Shown piece by piece: positions 21,030 to 33,842 of a stretch of 64,000 nt of DNA; within the stretch, counting starts at the first letter, position 1; each line of letters begins with the position of its first letter. The stretch is from Neurospora intermedia (lineage: Eukaryota > Ascomycota > Sordariomycetes > Sordariales > Sordariaceae). The stretch lies in the NCBI GenBank assembly GCA_037102815.1, contig BTPP01000007.1:1860001-1924000 (forward strand), read 5' to 3'. The notes beneath the pieces are model-generated. The model saw only the letters and a list, made by a program, of their open reading frames with translations. It searched no databases and had not been told where the DNA came from. The translations under genes and the position numbers were made by a program.

Positions 21030-23814
21030 CTAACCGCCCCTTTCTCCGAAATCTCTTGCCCAATCTTCATAAAACTTCAGGTTTGCTTTGCTAACGCTAG
21101 GCCGAATGGTAGCCAGACTGGTGACGAAATCCTTCAGCTCTATTGGGCGTATTTGGTCCATGGTCGTTTGTAGTAACGCTTCACCTAAAGACCGCAAAGG
21201 ACCCATGGCCGCATCTTTAGCTAACGCTGTGATATCGGATCCGGAAAATCCTGCGAGGTGCACGTGCTTAGCAAAAGGTATCTGGCGGGCAACCCGGCCA
21301 GGGAGTTAATTGGCTGGCGAAACATTCACGAACGGGTTGTGCCACTTACCATCGGTCATATCCACAAGCTCATTGATGTCCTCGTTGGTCAGTGTATGCT
21401 TTTGTTGACTGAGGAGCGTTTTGAACTGAATTGCTCTTGTATCAGCTTCGGGAAGTGGGATATACTGTCTCCTCACGAATCGTCGTCTTGCAGCCTCGTC
21501 GATAGCCCACGGGAGATTCGTGGCGGCAAGCACCAAGACTCTGTTCACATCATCATCGGTGCCGTTTTCCTTTGTCCCTGTTGCTGCAGTTTCTTTGCCG
21601 GCAGCAGCTCTCTGAAGATCACTCCATTGAATGAGGAACTCCGTCTTAATCCTCATCGTGGCCTCGTGTTCCCCAGAGCCAGATCTCTGCGACAGCAGCG
21701 AGTCAATCTCATCAACAAAAATGATGCTCGGCGACAATACCTTTGCCAGCGTAAACAGTGCCCTAACAAGTTTCTCTGATTCGCCGAGGTACTTACTTGT
21801 CAGACTACTGGCAGAGATGGAGAAGAAGGTAGATTTGGACTCCGTGGCCACTGCGCGCGCCAACATAGTCTTTCCTGTTCCCGGTGGCCCAAAAAGCAGC
21901 ATGCCTCTGGCCGGCTCGCGAAGACCTCTAAATAGGTCCGGTCGGAGAAAAGGATAAACTACGGTCTCCCGAAGTGCATTTTTGGCTACCTCGAGGCCGG
22001 CTATGTCATTCCAGTGAACTTCATCACCCTGAACGACGATTTCGTTTAAGATCTGTTTCGCAGCATGTTCATCAACCCCTGGGGGAAGACGGCGCAATAT
22101 CTTTGCCTTTTGCTTGTTCCACTTGGCAGCTTCTGACCTTTGTTGAGCCGCCCCATCGTTGCCTTCAGATTCTTGACTTTCGGAGTTGTGGGCCGGTGTA
22201 TCGGCAACTAGGGAAACATCCCTCTGCTTCAGTCTTTGCCTTAGGTGCTGTCTTGTTGTCGGCCGTCGGGGAGTTTCATATTCAGAATCCTCAGAACTTG
22301 ACGAAATTGGGACTTGTTCTAGCTTTTTACCCCTTGCCTTAGCGCTCATCCGAGGTGTATCAACATCCTGTGTCGTTGCCGATCTGCCCGACGCAGGCCT
22401 TGCCGCGCTTGTTAGGTAAGAAGTTCGGCTGATGGGCTTCCGTTGGGCCAGCGTTGTTGGATCGGGCATCTTTCTGTTCGATTTTCTGGTCGTTGTTGCG
22501 CTTCCTTTGGCAGAGTATGCAGTGTCTTCCTCATCTGTGTTCCCCGTCGCAGGCAGAGGCCTCCTCCTTGGTGTCTGTAACGGAGCGGTTCTTAGCCGGA
22601 GTCCTTCCCCCCCTTCCAACGGCGAGCGCTCGTTGTTATCCCTCAAAGTCAGTGAGTTGAGTGCACTTGATGCGGCAGCAGCGCTGATGGTGAAGGAGGA
22701 TTGGCGAGTGTGTGTATGCTCATCAGAACGGCGGGGTGTCGATGATTCCGGAGTAGGCCGGGCATGAGGCGGTTTGGATTGGCTCCGAGGACGACCCATG
22801 ACCAATCGCCTGGTATGCGTGTCCCATTGCTGCTGCCGGCCTGCCAACGCTGGACTTTGATGTCGCCTTTCCACTAGGTAGGGAGAGCTTGCGGGCGGTA
22901 CCGAACTCGTCTGATCAGTGGTGCCAGTTCCCCCACTATTACCGCTGGCACTCCCTGACGGACTCGATCTTTCTCTTTTCCCAAGATAGCTCCAGGCAAG
23001 CGAGGCTGCCTTACTGGCACCAGGGCGTTCTGAAACCGAGGTTGGGGGTGTCTGGCGATGGCTAGTTCTCTTGTCTCCCAAACGTCCGGTCCGCAAGGTT
23101 GTGCGCATGGTATGCTTCTCGGGGCTGCGTGTGCCTGACGATGTTCCCTCCTCGAGCGAAGGCCTTGACGCCGACGGTGGCGACGGTAACACTGGTCGTG
23201 TGCATGCAAAGGGAAACTCCCCGCCTGGCGTACGCACCTCGGCAGAAGGCCCAGGTGTAGGCATGGTATGTTCTGAGATGGACCTGGTGCCTACAAAGGG
23301 TCGCTTGGCGGGAGTTGGTCGGGAAAGATCTGTATAGGTTACGGCTGGGATTGTTCCGTCACCTATCCAGCCCTTGGGGGGGTCTGAAAGGTTCGGCAAC
23401 GGTGACAAACGTGACGCGGATGGTGTAGCGTCATGCCCGAGAGATTCGAGGCGCGAAAGACGCAGGGCCTCTAGAAGATCAATTCGTTCCTTGCACTGTA
23501 CCTCGAGTTGCCGAAGACTGTCCACCAGCGCCTTCTCCGTCTCGGAACGTGGGGTGAAGGCTGGCAAGATTTTGTTTGCTTGCTGGTCATAGATTTGCTC
23601 GAGTGCCTGTTTCCAGCATCGCATAGCCTCATCCTCATTGCCCTAGATGACCGCGCAAGATTAGCACTTGGTTACTGACAGATGGGAGAAAAGGATGACG
23701 ATCACAGAACGTCATACTGACCTGGCCTTCGTAATAGACAGCAGTGGAGCATGTCAGGTAGCTTTCATCGTATGTCTTCTGCAAAACTGAAGCGGCTGAT
23801 CTGTTGCGCAGCAT
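21030..23814 (-). CDS. SAP1: AAA ATPase of the SAP1/YTA6 (spastin/katanin-like) group
   Basis: Exons are 23814-23722, 23642-21350 and 21250-21030, giving 868 residues; introns are 79 and 99 bases. Exon 1 ([20 protein letters not shown]...) and the start of exon 2 form a short helical region consistent with an MIT/TPR-like module (residues about 5-85). Residues about 90-530 are Ser/Pro/Arg-rich and likely disordered. The meiotic-clade AAA module starts at about 550 ([23 protein letters not shown]). Walker A is GPPGTGKT (about 615), Walker B is IIFVDEID (about 671), and sensor/arginine-finger parts lie in [18 protein letters not shown]. The third exon supplies the small lid domain [19 protein letters not shown] and a Vps4-type C-terminal helix. 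All catalytic parts are intact. The yeast relatives SAP1 and YTA6 are poorly understood; septin or microtubule roles are suggested for YTA6. The role in this fungus is inference. Confidence 0.9.
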
Positions 23815-25162
23815 CGTAAGAAGAAAGACGTATACACATCACGGAATGTCTGTGTGCACTTTTGAAAAGGGCGCAGCGGACTTCCGCTCTCCAAGGGCGG
23901 CCTAGGTAGACGGGAGTGTCCGGTCAAGAACAGGATCTCAGCAGATGCTGTGGATCGGCCTGTACACTACAGCTCTACGCGCACAGACGGCATCGCCGTT
24001 GCGAAGGGTGTTGAAAAATCGGGCGGTCGCAAAACGTCCCGAAGGCAGTTGCCGAATGGAAGAACAGGTCTAACGAAGGGCCCCCAAGGAAGGCTCAGGT
24101 CCACGTTTCTTGAGGCGTAGAGGTACCAGCGCGCTTCTGTCGGCCAACCGGAATCCGGAGAGGAGACGTATTGGCGGTGCAACGTGACGTTGACGCAATC
24201 AATGTGCGTGGTTGATTCGCGACCAGGACGTGCCAACTAACTGAGTGTCTTGAGGTTAGTATCAAGGTTTTGTATACCAGGTAGGTAGGTATCCAGGATC
24301 TAAGCTTGCACACAGTAGACCTACATATAGGATCGATGGTATCTTTGTTTTAGTGTAGTTATGTTGCCTTATGAACGTTGATGCAAACGCCTAAATGGGA
24401 CCTAGCTCCCTAGCTGAAGACGTAGTGGGGCAATTGGGGCGGGAAGGCGGGGACCTGGCAGACAGTGGCAGGTACCCAGGCCCTTCTCGCCTTTTTCGTC
24501 TGTTTTGTCTGCCTTGGCCCGTTCCACCTGTTTTTACCTTTTGGCCTCTGGATCATACCTGGTAACGAACAGGCCCAACCTACCACATTTACCTTAGGTG
24601 GCACCCGACGTTCCCCTTGAGGGGGAGGTCGATAGCGCGACGTGTATCGTTCATCTGAGCTTGGTTCCATCGGGACCATCAGCATCCCGTCAGGCGCGGC
24701 CCGAAAATGACATTGATATGCGATATGTACCTATTCTTGGGCATCGGAAATCGGGACGGCCGAATGGGATGCCCCGCACCGCCCAATAGGTACAATCCAG
24801 CACCTGCTTCCAGATCCTCCTCGTCCGCGGCTCCGCGCTTGAGGGGACTCACAGGGCTGTCGGGATTCAAGCTCAGTCTCATCCCATGCAAGAGAGCTGT
24901 TAGTCTTGTATTTCCTTGTAAAGGTACCCAAGTTTGTCACTACTTGCGGGGCGTTTTTCAGTCACATACGCCGACATCCACACCAGTGTACACGTACACA
25001 CTCGACCGGGGTTCTCAGCTACCGCTACTTCCCAAGGTTTACCTTACCCAGCAGTCTAGATTTTTGTGAGATTGAAACTATGTTGACGAGAACATGGCAG
25101 ACCTGGGTCCCGTCAGTAAAAAACAATAGCTGGCTTCTCCTGCCTTCGCCGTTTCGCTCACG
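23815..25162. other. Intergenic region between the AAA ATPase and COG6
   Basis: Both neighbours are on the minus strand, so this holds the ATPase promoter and the COG6 3' end. Short GGTAGGTA-type repeats occur near 24280. No gene is supported. Confidence 0.55.
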
Positions 25163-27375
25163 CTACGACAATAGCACGCGGATCTCGCTCGATGTCCTTG
25201 GGAACAGCGCCCGAAAACTTTGGGAGTGTTCTTCGTCGCCGTCCTCCTCAACTCTCCTTTGCTCCTCCAGTTCGTCAGCCGACAACAACATCTCCTCCAC
25301 ATGTTCAAAATCCACGCAGAATCTTTCGGCTGCCTCCTCAGTCACACTGCTTGCCAGCTTGGAATCCTGCAGATTCTTGAGCTTTTCCGTTGCATCAATC
25401 AGCGCCGATGGCAAGAAATCGTCTAGCTTCTGACTTGACTGTCGCAGTGCTTCAGGTTGAACCTCCTCTAGTGTCGCAACCTTTCCAACATCATCCTTCT
25501 TCCGTATGTCTAGCCCATCCAGCGCTTCAATCAGGGAATCTAACCCGGACTCGGCCCTAAACAGCTCGTACTGTGCAATAACCAACCGAGCCTTTTCCTC
25601 CTCAATTTTGGTCTGTATATCTGTAGCATATCTGCGAACAAAAGTGAAGCCGGAGAGCGTTGTCCGCGCAGCCACGAAGCAGTTGATCAGGAAGATGGAT
25701 TTGGACGGCGGGGTGGCATAGTTGGCCATGTTGTTGCAGCCAGCTATGAATGGGTCGAATGCCTCAGCCATGATGGACGCGAACTCTGCTTCTGGATCAT
25801 CACCCGATGAGCTTAGTGACGTTTCGTACGTTTTCATGATTGCCGATAGCTGTTCCAACGCATCCGTAAGGAAGTCGGGAGGCCGAAGGTCTGGTGGAGT
25901 GTGCTGGAACTCAGTTTGGAGAGTGGCGACGTGGTCCCGAGCCAGAGATCGGAATTGGCGCAATGCTTCCGTTTCGAGGGTGCCCATCGCTTCAACGAGA
26001 ACCGACGCCGGGCCCACCAGCCTGGAAAATGTGCTCTTATAGAAGTTGATGAGGTTCGCAAGTTTGAAGGCCAGAATGGTCTCCTCGTTCGTCTGAATTA
26101 CCTGTTCGACCCTCTGTCGCAATATGCGGACTGCACCAGACATGTCTCTATCTACCAGTTGGTTCAGGGCCACGACAGGATCGAAGATATTCGTTTCCTC
26201 CCCACCCTCGGCCACGAGCCGCCAGACTTCAGCCTCTCTGCCCACCTGGATGCCTTTGGCGATCTCGTCACCCTCGGATATGAACAAGACTTCGAGTGCC
26301 TCCCTTTCGCCCACTGCGGCGGAGTGAGACCAGGCGAGCATGTCCCCCACATATCTCAAGGGGTCATGTGCTACTAGCTCAATGGGCTTAACCGAAGGGT
26401 CCTCCAGTCCAGCAGCCGAGCTGCCTGTCAAGGCAGTGTAGAAAGCCTCGGAAAGGACGTGCTCGCGGGCTTCGGCGAAGAAATCTAAACAGTTTTGGAA
26501 AAGGGTAGGTCTCTCAGCCAGGACGCGGAGGGCTCGACGGATGGCCGAGCCAATCTGGGGGTTCTCAAGATTCAGCGATTTAAACTCCCTCTGGATCCAT
26601 CGGTAAAGCTTCTGGAATCCGTGATTCAAGTTCCGTGTGACCTGCTCCATGATGCCCAGCCCTAGCGTCTGATCCTCAAAGCCCAAGAGAACCTCGCAGT
26701 CACGGCTGATCTTTTTGGCCTTGGCGAGGACTGTGAAAAAGAGGTCGTCTACAGGCTCCGAGGTCAAGGTCAAGGCGTCAACTTCGTCCTGTGTAAGGAT
26801 GAAGTGGGTCTTGAAGGTCGAGAGCAACTTTTGCTTGCTTTCGATCTGCCGCTTCTGCGTCATGAGTTGCGAGGCTTCGTCCAAGGTGGATGCGGTGGAT
26901 GCGTGAGCTGCATGGATCTGTGTTCTCATATCATTATAGCTTTCGTTGAGCTTGCCGATGGTGTAGCCGATGCGTTTGAGTTGCTAAAAGTGTATCAGTG
27001 TGCGGCTCACTCGCCTGTGATCAGGACTCGAGTGGTATGAACAACAACACATACCTCGGCGACTTTGCCGAATTCATGAATGATCTCTCCATTGCTGTCG
27101 ATGACCTCTTTCTGGAGATCCAATCGAAGCTTGCGACGGTTCTCTGCTACGTTCTGAAGCCCTCGCTCATCAAGCAAGGAAAGGGCCTCACGGAACTCGG
27201 TGTCGGCATACGAGGTGGACAAGACGCTGGCGATCTTGGAGGAGAGGGCACTTGTACCCGCACCCTTGGTCGATGTTGGAGTCAAGGGGCCTGTTGGCGA
27301 CAAGAGCTCCGAACTGTCTCGCGGCGACAGTACCAAAGACCGTACCGGAGGCGCGGATGTCGAACCTGTGAACAT
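25163..27375 (-). CDS. COG6: Conserved oligomeric Golgi complex subunit 6
   Basis: Exons are 27375-27055 and 26983-25163, giving 713 residues; the intron is 71 bases (donor GTATGT, acceptor TTTAG). COG6 is a lobe-B subunit of the COG tethering complex, which returns glycosylation enzymes within the Golgi by capturing COPI vesicles. The first 45 residues are low complexity. Residues about 45-200 are the conserved coiled-coil N-terminal part ([27 protein letters not shown], then [38 protein letters not shown] over the splice). The C-terminal helical bundle follows, with [11 protein letters not shown] and [12 protein letters not shown] as family landmarks. The frame stays open upstream of the chosen Met without another ATG, so the start could shift if an upstream exon exists. 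The length matches fungal COG6. Confidence 0.93.
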
Positions 27376-28892
27376 GATTCCAAGCTTATCAGGAGCGGGA
27401 ATTCTCTCCCAGTGTCCAGGGGAAAAGGTATCTGCTGATCTGTCACGGAAACAGTAGTTGTAGGAACGGCTTGTGCCGTTGGCTCAGGGCACCCCGTATT
27501 GCCCCGCTATCTCGGGCGGATCTGTCGTCTGATGGGTTGATGAAGAGCCCTGCAGGTTTTGCGTCCTTACCAGGATCGATCTGGACCTGAGGCACACTAG
27601 AGGTACACTTTCAATCGTTCGTCTGCGACACACAATGGTTTTGAAATCCAACCCGAAGAACGTACACTAGGTATAGAGGTATGTATGGAATGTACACTAG
27701 AAGGATCCCTCCTTTCGGAACCCCTGAGTAGTATAGAAAGTGGACTGTTTACACAGTACACAGCCCGCCCATGGAGACAAGACTCTCTTGGCGCCATGTA
27801 CCACCGTCTTTTAGAGGGACAGTGCCCAGAGGGCGTGAGGGAACTCTGTGTATACACAACACAGCAGGTACGCTAAGTACTGTAGTGTACTTAGAGGTAG
27901 CCAGGTACCTTCAGCATCACATGGGAGGCACGTACTGTAGAGATAGTGTAGATGCAATGCGCTGGCTGATAACATTCACGTGTCCTCTCGCATTCACCGC
28001 CTGCCTAGGTGACATGTTGGCTCTGGAGGTATTTAGGTAGGTAGCGTGGTCCATGACCTAACAGTGAGACCCACTAAGCCTACTGCGTAGTAGTAGTACC
28101 TACCTCTATGTACCTATCTCTGGTGTATGGACGTCCGTCCGTCATTTGGCCTCCCGCTTTGGAGTGAGTGGAGGTTGCCCGGCTTAGGAAGGTACACTAG
28201 AGGCGGGGTGTAGTTGTAGATACCCGACGGGAGCTACGTAGGACGTAGGTACCGTCGCACCCCTCGCAACCGGCGTGTCCTTCTGTCACCTGGCCCCTCA
28301 GCAGCCCTCTCCCACCCGACTGCCTGGCGGGAGCCTGCTGCCTTTACCCTCAATACTCACCTACCGCGCGCTCCAAGACATCTACGCCTTCACACTACAT
28401 GAGGTGAATGATCGGTAGCCGAGAACAAGAATACTCGTGAACCAACAATTGCGACTCAATTCCCCGTTTGTATAGGGTAGCTTTAGAAGACACGCTACTT
28501 TCGTATAACAACTTGCGGGACGAGATTATTTAGATATTCATCAGGTGTGCCTCGACAGTCTCGCCTTCTGCCTTCTTCACATTCAACGCCGACCTACCTA
28601 CCTATACCCGGCCCTGTCAGCGCCGCTCTGTCAATCGCCTATCCAGCCTCCATCTCAACGATTCAAACACCACAGAGCCGAGTACGCAGTCCATCTCGAA
28701 CCAAGCAAAGCGGCCCCCCGAGGCACATCCTTCCTTGAGCGCCGTCTTCGCAAGCCCCCGTCTCTACCGACCGCTATACGATACCTGATCGGTGATCATT
28801 AGCTTGGATGCTCACTCGCCTTTTCCCAACCGAGCCACCGTAACTTCGGACAGTCGCTCCAGTACAAAGACCAAACGTCGGCTAACGAGCTC
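27376..28892. other. Divergent promoter region between COG6 and ATG9
   Basis: COG6 and ATG9 are divergent. The central part (27590-28260) is crowded with short copies of GTACACTAG, TACCTA and GTAGTGTA in both orientations, without a clear unit length. No gene is supported; 28540-28892 is likely the ATG9 5' UTR. Confidence 0.55.
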
Positions 28893-31758
28893 ATGGCTGA
28901 CGGGGTCATTGCCAGGCTCATGTCAGGTGGTCGTGGCGCGCGCTCTTTTTACGAAGAGTTACGTGGCCGCGACAATGTCTCTGATGTTGACGATCGTGCT
29001 GGGCTCTTGGATGAAGAAAATCTCAACCAGCATTTTAATGACTACGATCTTGAAAATGCAGAAGGGCTAAGACTTGAGGACAGTAGGGCCACTGTCGACG
29101 GCCGGATCCCACGAGGCCGAGCCCAAATTTCCGGCCGTCCACCACGTCCAGCTGCTACCACACATTGGGGTACCAGCCACGATGACGACGGTGACAATGA
29201 CGTACCCGCCTCCCTGCTTGTTGAACGTTATGATAGGGGAGCTGCTCCCTTGGGCTCGCCGGGGAAGCCGAGAAGTCAGCATGCAGGATCGCGTGCACAT
29301 CCTGCTCCAGGGCTGTCCAAGGGCCGTACGCATCAACAAAGGCCACATATCGACCAAGAACTTCAGCCCCCGCTGCATAGCAATGCCGCGCCTAGCTCCC
29401 TTCTGACTGGTGCTATAACAGGCAACGCTAAGAAAATGGCGGAATGGAGATGGGCTAATATCACCAATCTTGACAGCTTCATGCAAGACGTTTACAGCTA
29501 CTACCGGGGAAGTGGAATGTGGTGTATTGTGGTTGAAAGGGTGCTTCACTTGATGTGAGTGAGCCTTGTCCCTCGCACGTCTTCAGGGCAGGAAGACTTG
29601 GCCTCATGAGTGAATACTGACAACAGCAACAGCAAAGTCGCCTTTGTAGCTTTCCTCTTGACATTTCTCTCCCAATGCGTTGACTTTAAGAAGATTCCGA
29701 GTAACCAGAAGCTATCTCAAGTCCTCGTTCCTCAGTGTACTCGGAATATGTCCGGGTTATGGAACATCGGTCTGTGGCTCTTTGCCTTCTATTTCATGTG
29801 GAAATCAATACAGTACATCCTTGATTTGCGCCGGCTGACGCATGTTCGGGATTTTTACATCCATCTGCTCAACATTCCCGATGAAGATATGCAGACCATC
29901 ACATGGCAGGAGGTTGTAGCCAGGATAATGGTACTCCGGGATCAGAACGTAAGGACGACTAGGACCATGACACCGCAAAATCAGCGCTGGGTCCTTGGTA
30001 GCCAATCCAAGGAGAGGCTGGACGCTTCCGACATTGCGAATCGACTGATGAGACGAGAGAACTATATGATCGCCATGATAAATAAGGATATACTCGACTT
30101 GACGATCCCTCTGCCGATTCTTCGCAACCGTCAGCTTCTTTCACAGACACTCGAATGGACTCTGATGTTCAGCATTCTCGACTTTGTCTTTGACCCCAAG
30201 GGTCAAGTACATCAGGAATTTCTCAGGTCCGATCGCCGGGGCATTCTCAGCGCCAAACTTCGGAGCCGGTTCATCTTCGCCGGTGTTATGATTCTCATAC
30301 TGTCGCCCTTCGTGGCAGGGTACCTTATCATCGTGTATTTTTTGGAATATTACAATGTACGTCAACTTGGGCATGATTACACGGTAAAGATGCCATCACT
30401 GACACTTTTTTTTGCAGGAAATCCAAAAGAACCCGTCGATATTGTCCGCGCGAAGCTACACACCTCTTGCGGAATGGAAGTTTAGAGAGTTCAACGAGCT
30501 TCCTCATCTGTTTAAGAGACGATTGGACATGTCTCACCCCTTTGCCAGCCATTACATTGATCAGTTTCCCAAAGCCAAGACGTCCATGGTGGCCAAGACT
30601 GTGTCATTCATAGCCGGCTCGATTGCTACGGTCCTTGCTTTAATTTCGGTCTTCGACCCGGAAATGTTCCTCGGCTTCGAAATCACGCACGATCGCACCG
30701 TGCTTTTTTATACGGCTGTATTTGGAGCTATATGGAGTGTAGCTCGCGGGAGTGTGTCCGAAGATAACGCGGTATTCGATCCTGAGTATGCGCTTGGCAA
30801 TGTGGTGGAATATACGCATTACCAGCCGGAGCACTGGAAAGACCGGTGGCATAGCGCTGACGTGAAGGCTGAGTTCGAGGAGCTTTACAAGTTGAAACTG
30901 GTTATCTTCATCGAAGAAATTCTCAGCATCTTGACAACTCCCTTTGTCCTATTTTTCAGCCTTCCCAAGTCAGCTGATCAGATCATTGACTTCTTCCGTG
31001 AATTTACGATTCACGTGGACGGTCTTGGCTACGTGTGCTACTTCGCCGAGTTTGACTTTAAAAAAGGCTCCAAAAATCAAGCGCCACCGGCGACCGCAGG
31101 CGAAGGAGATGTACGAGATGACTATTACTCTACAAAGCATGGCAAGATGGAGGCGTCCATGTATGGTTTTATCAACAATTATGCTCGAAACCCAAAACAT
31201 CTCCCGCCTGCGATGCGTCAGCAGTTTCACTTGCCGCCGGTCTTCCCCGGCATAACTTCGCCAACGTTGGCAGGTGATTTGGCAGCTTCACGTATGGGCC
31301 GCAGCCAGCGAGGAAGGAGTAAAGGTCCCCTTCCTTCGCGTACGCCGCGGCCTGGGGCGGTAATGGCAGAGCCTTCGCCTATGGCGTCCATCCTCCTGGA
31401 TCCGCGCCATCAGCCAATTATCCCTAACAACATGAGCTTTGTCAACACGGGACACCAGTTCCGTGGGGGTAATCAGGGCGATGGTCACATGATGGGAGGA
31501 GGATCGATGGAGGAGGATGTTAAAGGTGCTGCACGCCACGGTCAGCAAACGCACGACGATGAGTCGGAAGACAGCAGGGCAGGACTGGATGAATCAGCAT
31601 GGCAGGTATCGCCAACCAAAGATTTGAGCAGAGAAAACAGCGGGCGGGGCCTGGACTCGGTTGTCGGTGAGGAAGCGGGAAATGGAGCTGGGGTGGTACA
31701 CATGCTCTATCAGTTCAACCAGGCGCATCTGAATAGAAGGCTTGGTGGTGTGAGATGA
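28893..31758 (+). CDS. ATG9: Autophagy lipid scramblase ATG9
   Basis: Exons are 28893-29554, 29627-30356 and 30418-31758, giving 910 residues; introns are 72 and 61 bases. The first donor overlaps an in-frame TGA (GATGTGAGT), so splicing is required. ATG9 is the membrane scramblase of autophagy that sits on small Golgi-derived vesicles and helps expand the phagophore with ATG2. Residues 1-180 are a disordered cytosolic tail. The ATG9 core begins at about 185 ([25 protein letters not shown]). Membrane segments follow, including [70 protein letters not shown] and the [19 protein letters not shown] loop. The C-terminal 190 residues are disordered and rich in Gly, Met and Ser. Length agrees with filamentous fungi. 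The start gives the usual ILSRL/FYEELR-like N-terminus ([17 protein letters not shown]). Confidence 0.96.
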
Positions 31759-33842
31759 AACGACCAAGGCCCTCACGTCACGGGTCGGGGACTTGGATAA
31801 TTCTAGAGGAAAGCGCAGGCATCACAGGACGAACATATGATACCTGCCAGGTACTTTGGCATGACGCTGGAGAAAAGTGTTGGGAACACCGGGTACTGTA
31901 GCATACTAGATTACGCAACATTCTGAAGTTTCCTTTCTGACTTTCAGATCGGCATTTTTTGGCGATAAAGTGGCGCGACCACGGTAATCGTACTGGGGAG
32001 GGAGGGGACTGTGCCGTCGAGTTTGATCGAATCGGAAAATGCTTTGTACGAGACAGACACACAGTACTAGTAGTGTAGGTATATACACTATGTTAACCGA
32101 TACTCGGATCTGATAAGGCAAAATCCATGGATCTGATAACGGTTAGATGGCCCTGGACGCCGGCTGTGACAGCTGCAACCCATCAAGGTACGCACAGTCG
32201 GCACAGAAGGTACTTGACTAGCCGTCTGCGCACGGCATTCATGGTAGCTATCGAACCATTATGACGGCGCGAAAGCATTCCTGCAAAAGCTAAACTCAGC
32301 GCTGGTATCTTGGACGCAAATTTTTCAAAGTGCAAGTACTGTACATACATTCCTCTATCCCCACCATACTCCACCAATCCCGTCGTTACCGGTGGCATGC
32401 CACCAAGCCCAGGACTGCACATGGCTGCACAGGACCCTAAACTACACAATGGAACACGGGGCATTAGGCTTTTTTTTCTTCTTTTCTTTTTTCTGTTTCT
32501 TTTTTTTAAAGAAAAAAAAGAAAAGGACTGTGTCGAGCCATCGACTTTGGCCGGGTTTCTTTTTCCAGCAGTAACATAGTATACTGAACCAAAGTGTAGG
32601 TGATGCGTTGGGACATGAATCAGTCAAGCTTGCACCGAGGGTGGGCAAGGTTGTTTGTTTGATTGGCTGATGGGCCTCGGGACTTGTAATCTGATAAGCC
32701 CAGCAGGTTGGGGGGCGCTCGAGAGAGAGAGGGGGGGAAGGGATGGAAAGACAAACCAAGCCGCTAGCGGAGACGGACCCAGCGCGAACAATCCCCTCAA
32801 CCACTCCGTCAATTGCGGGGTTGCTTGACAGAGGTTGTAATTACTACACTAGTAGCTACACAGTACACAGTAGTGTAGACATCTACTTGGCATTATGATG
32901 GTAGTGAAGTTGGGAATGGGGGCCTGATTGGGGACACGGGTAGATGTCGTTTAACGCGAGTAGGTTCTCGATCGTTATGATCTACTTGATCGGATGCCTT
33001 CCTCTCAGTGCCTGGTTGAGGTTGCAATGCTCGATTGAAAATTCGAGGTACCTCCTTAACGGAGGTATATGCTGGCTGAGTGAATCCCTGCGTATCACTG
33101 CATGGGAAAGAACTGTGAAGCTATCTGGCATCAACGTCTTGGGCCTGGGTGGATTAGTAGTAGCAGCAATTCAAGGTACCTATGCCCTGCCGAGCCTGTC
33201 CAAACATTGTGCCGGAACGGCTCTGCGGGCGTCGGTTGAGCGTGTCTGTTAAGCTCGATGCGTGCCAAGCAGATTATTTTTAACAAATTTTTTTTCTTTC
33301 TTGTCTTTTCTTTTGGCTGCAAGGCCGTGCCGACTACGGGTCAAGATTTTGACAAAACCGACGCCTCATCCGTCAATCCTCCCCAAAATTCCCGTCCTTG
33401 CTTGAACCGCCACCACGGCAGACGCCCCTCCGCCCTCCCCCCCCCCCCCTCCTCCGTTCCGCGCCCTCTGTTGCGACGACACCCACCGCCCGATACCGAC
33501 GACAGTACTCTTGGCCGACACAATCGATTCCTTTGGTGTGAAGTTCGATTGATACACAGGCTTCGACCCGCGGTGTTGCGCAAAAAGGCTAGGGCCAGGT
33601 CCCAGACACGAGGAAATAGAGCAGCTGGCTATACATTTATATCGCAGCCGCCGTTTGCATTGCGTCACCTCGCTGCTGCCCTTTGAATTGAACCGCTCGG
33701 TTTCTGTGGAATACACCTGTATTGGTCCGCATCGCCCGTCGCCGACCCTTCCTCTCTACCCTGCCGTCTTTTCCAAGGACGGTCCCAGGAGCCCTTCAAG
33801 CTGGCTCTTAGCGCAGGAGCATCGGAGGCTGTGGCTTCCAAA
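31759..33842. other. Intergenic region, 2.1 kb, between ATG9 and MRS3/4
   Basis: No gene is supported. It includes a T-rich/A-rich palindromic patch near 32468-32525, GA-rich and G-rich stretches at 32704-32745, and at 33285-33842 the likely MRS3/4 5' UTR with C-rich runs. A 142-codon open frame at 33258-33686 is proline/arginine-rich but resembles no family. Confidence 0.55.

Noticed and set aside
33258-33686. 142-codon frame upstream of the mitoferrin gene
   Set aside because: Pro/Arg-rich translation of C-rich 5' flank with a T tract at its start; no family resemblance.
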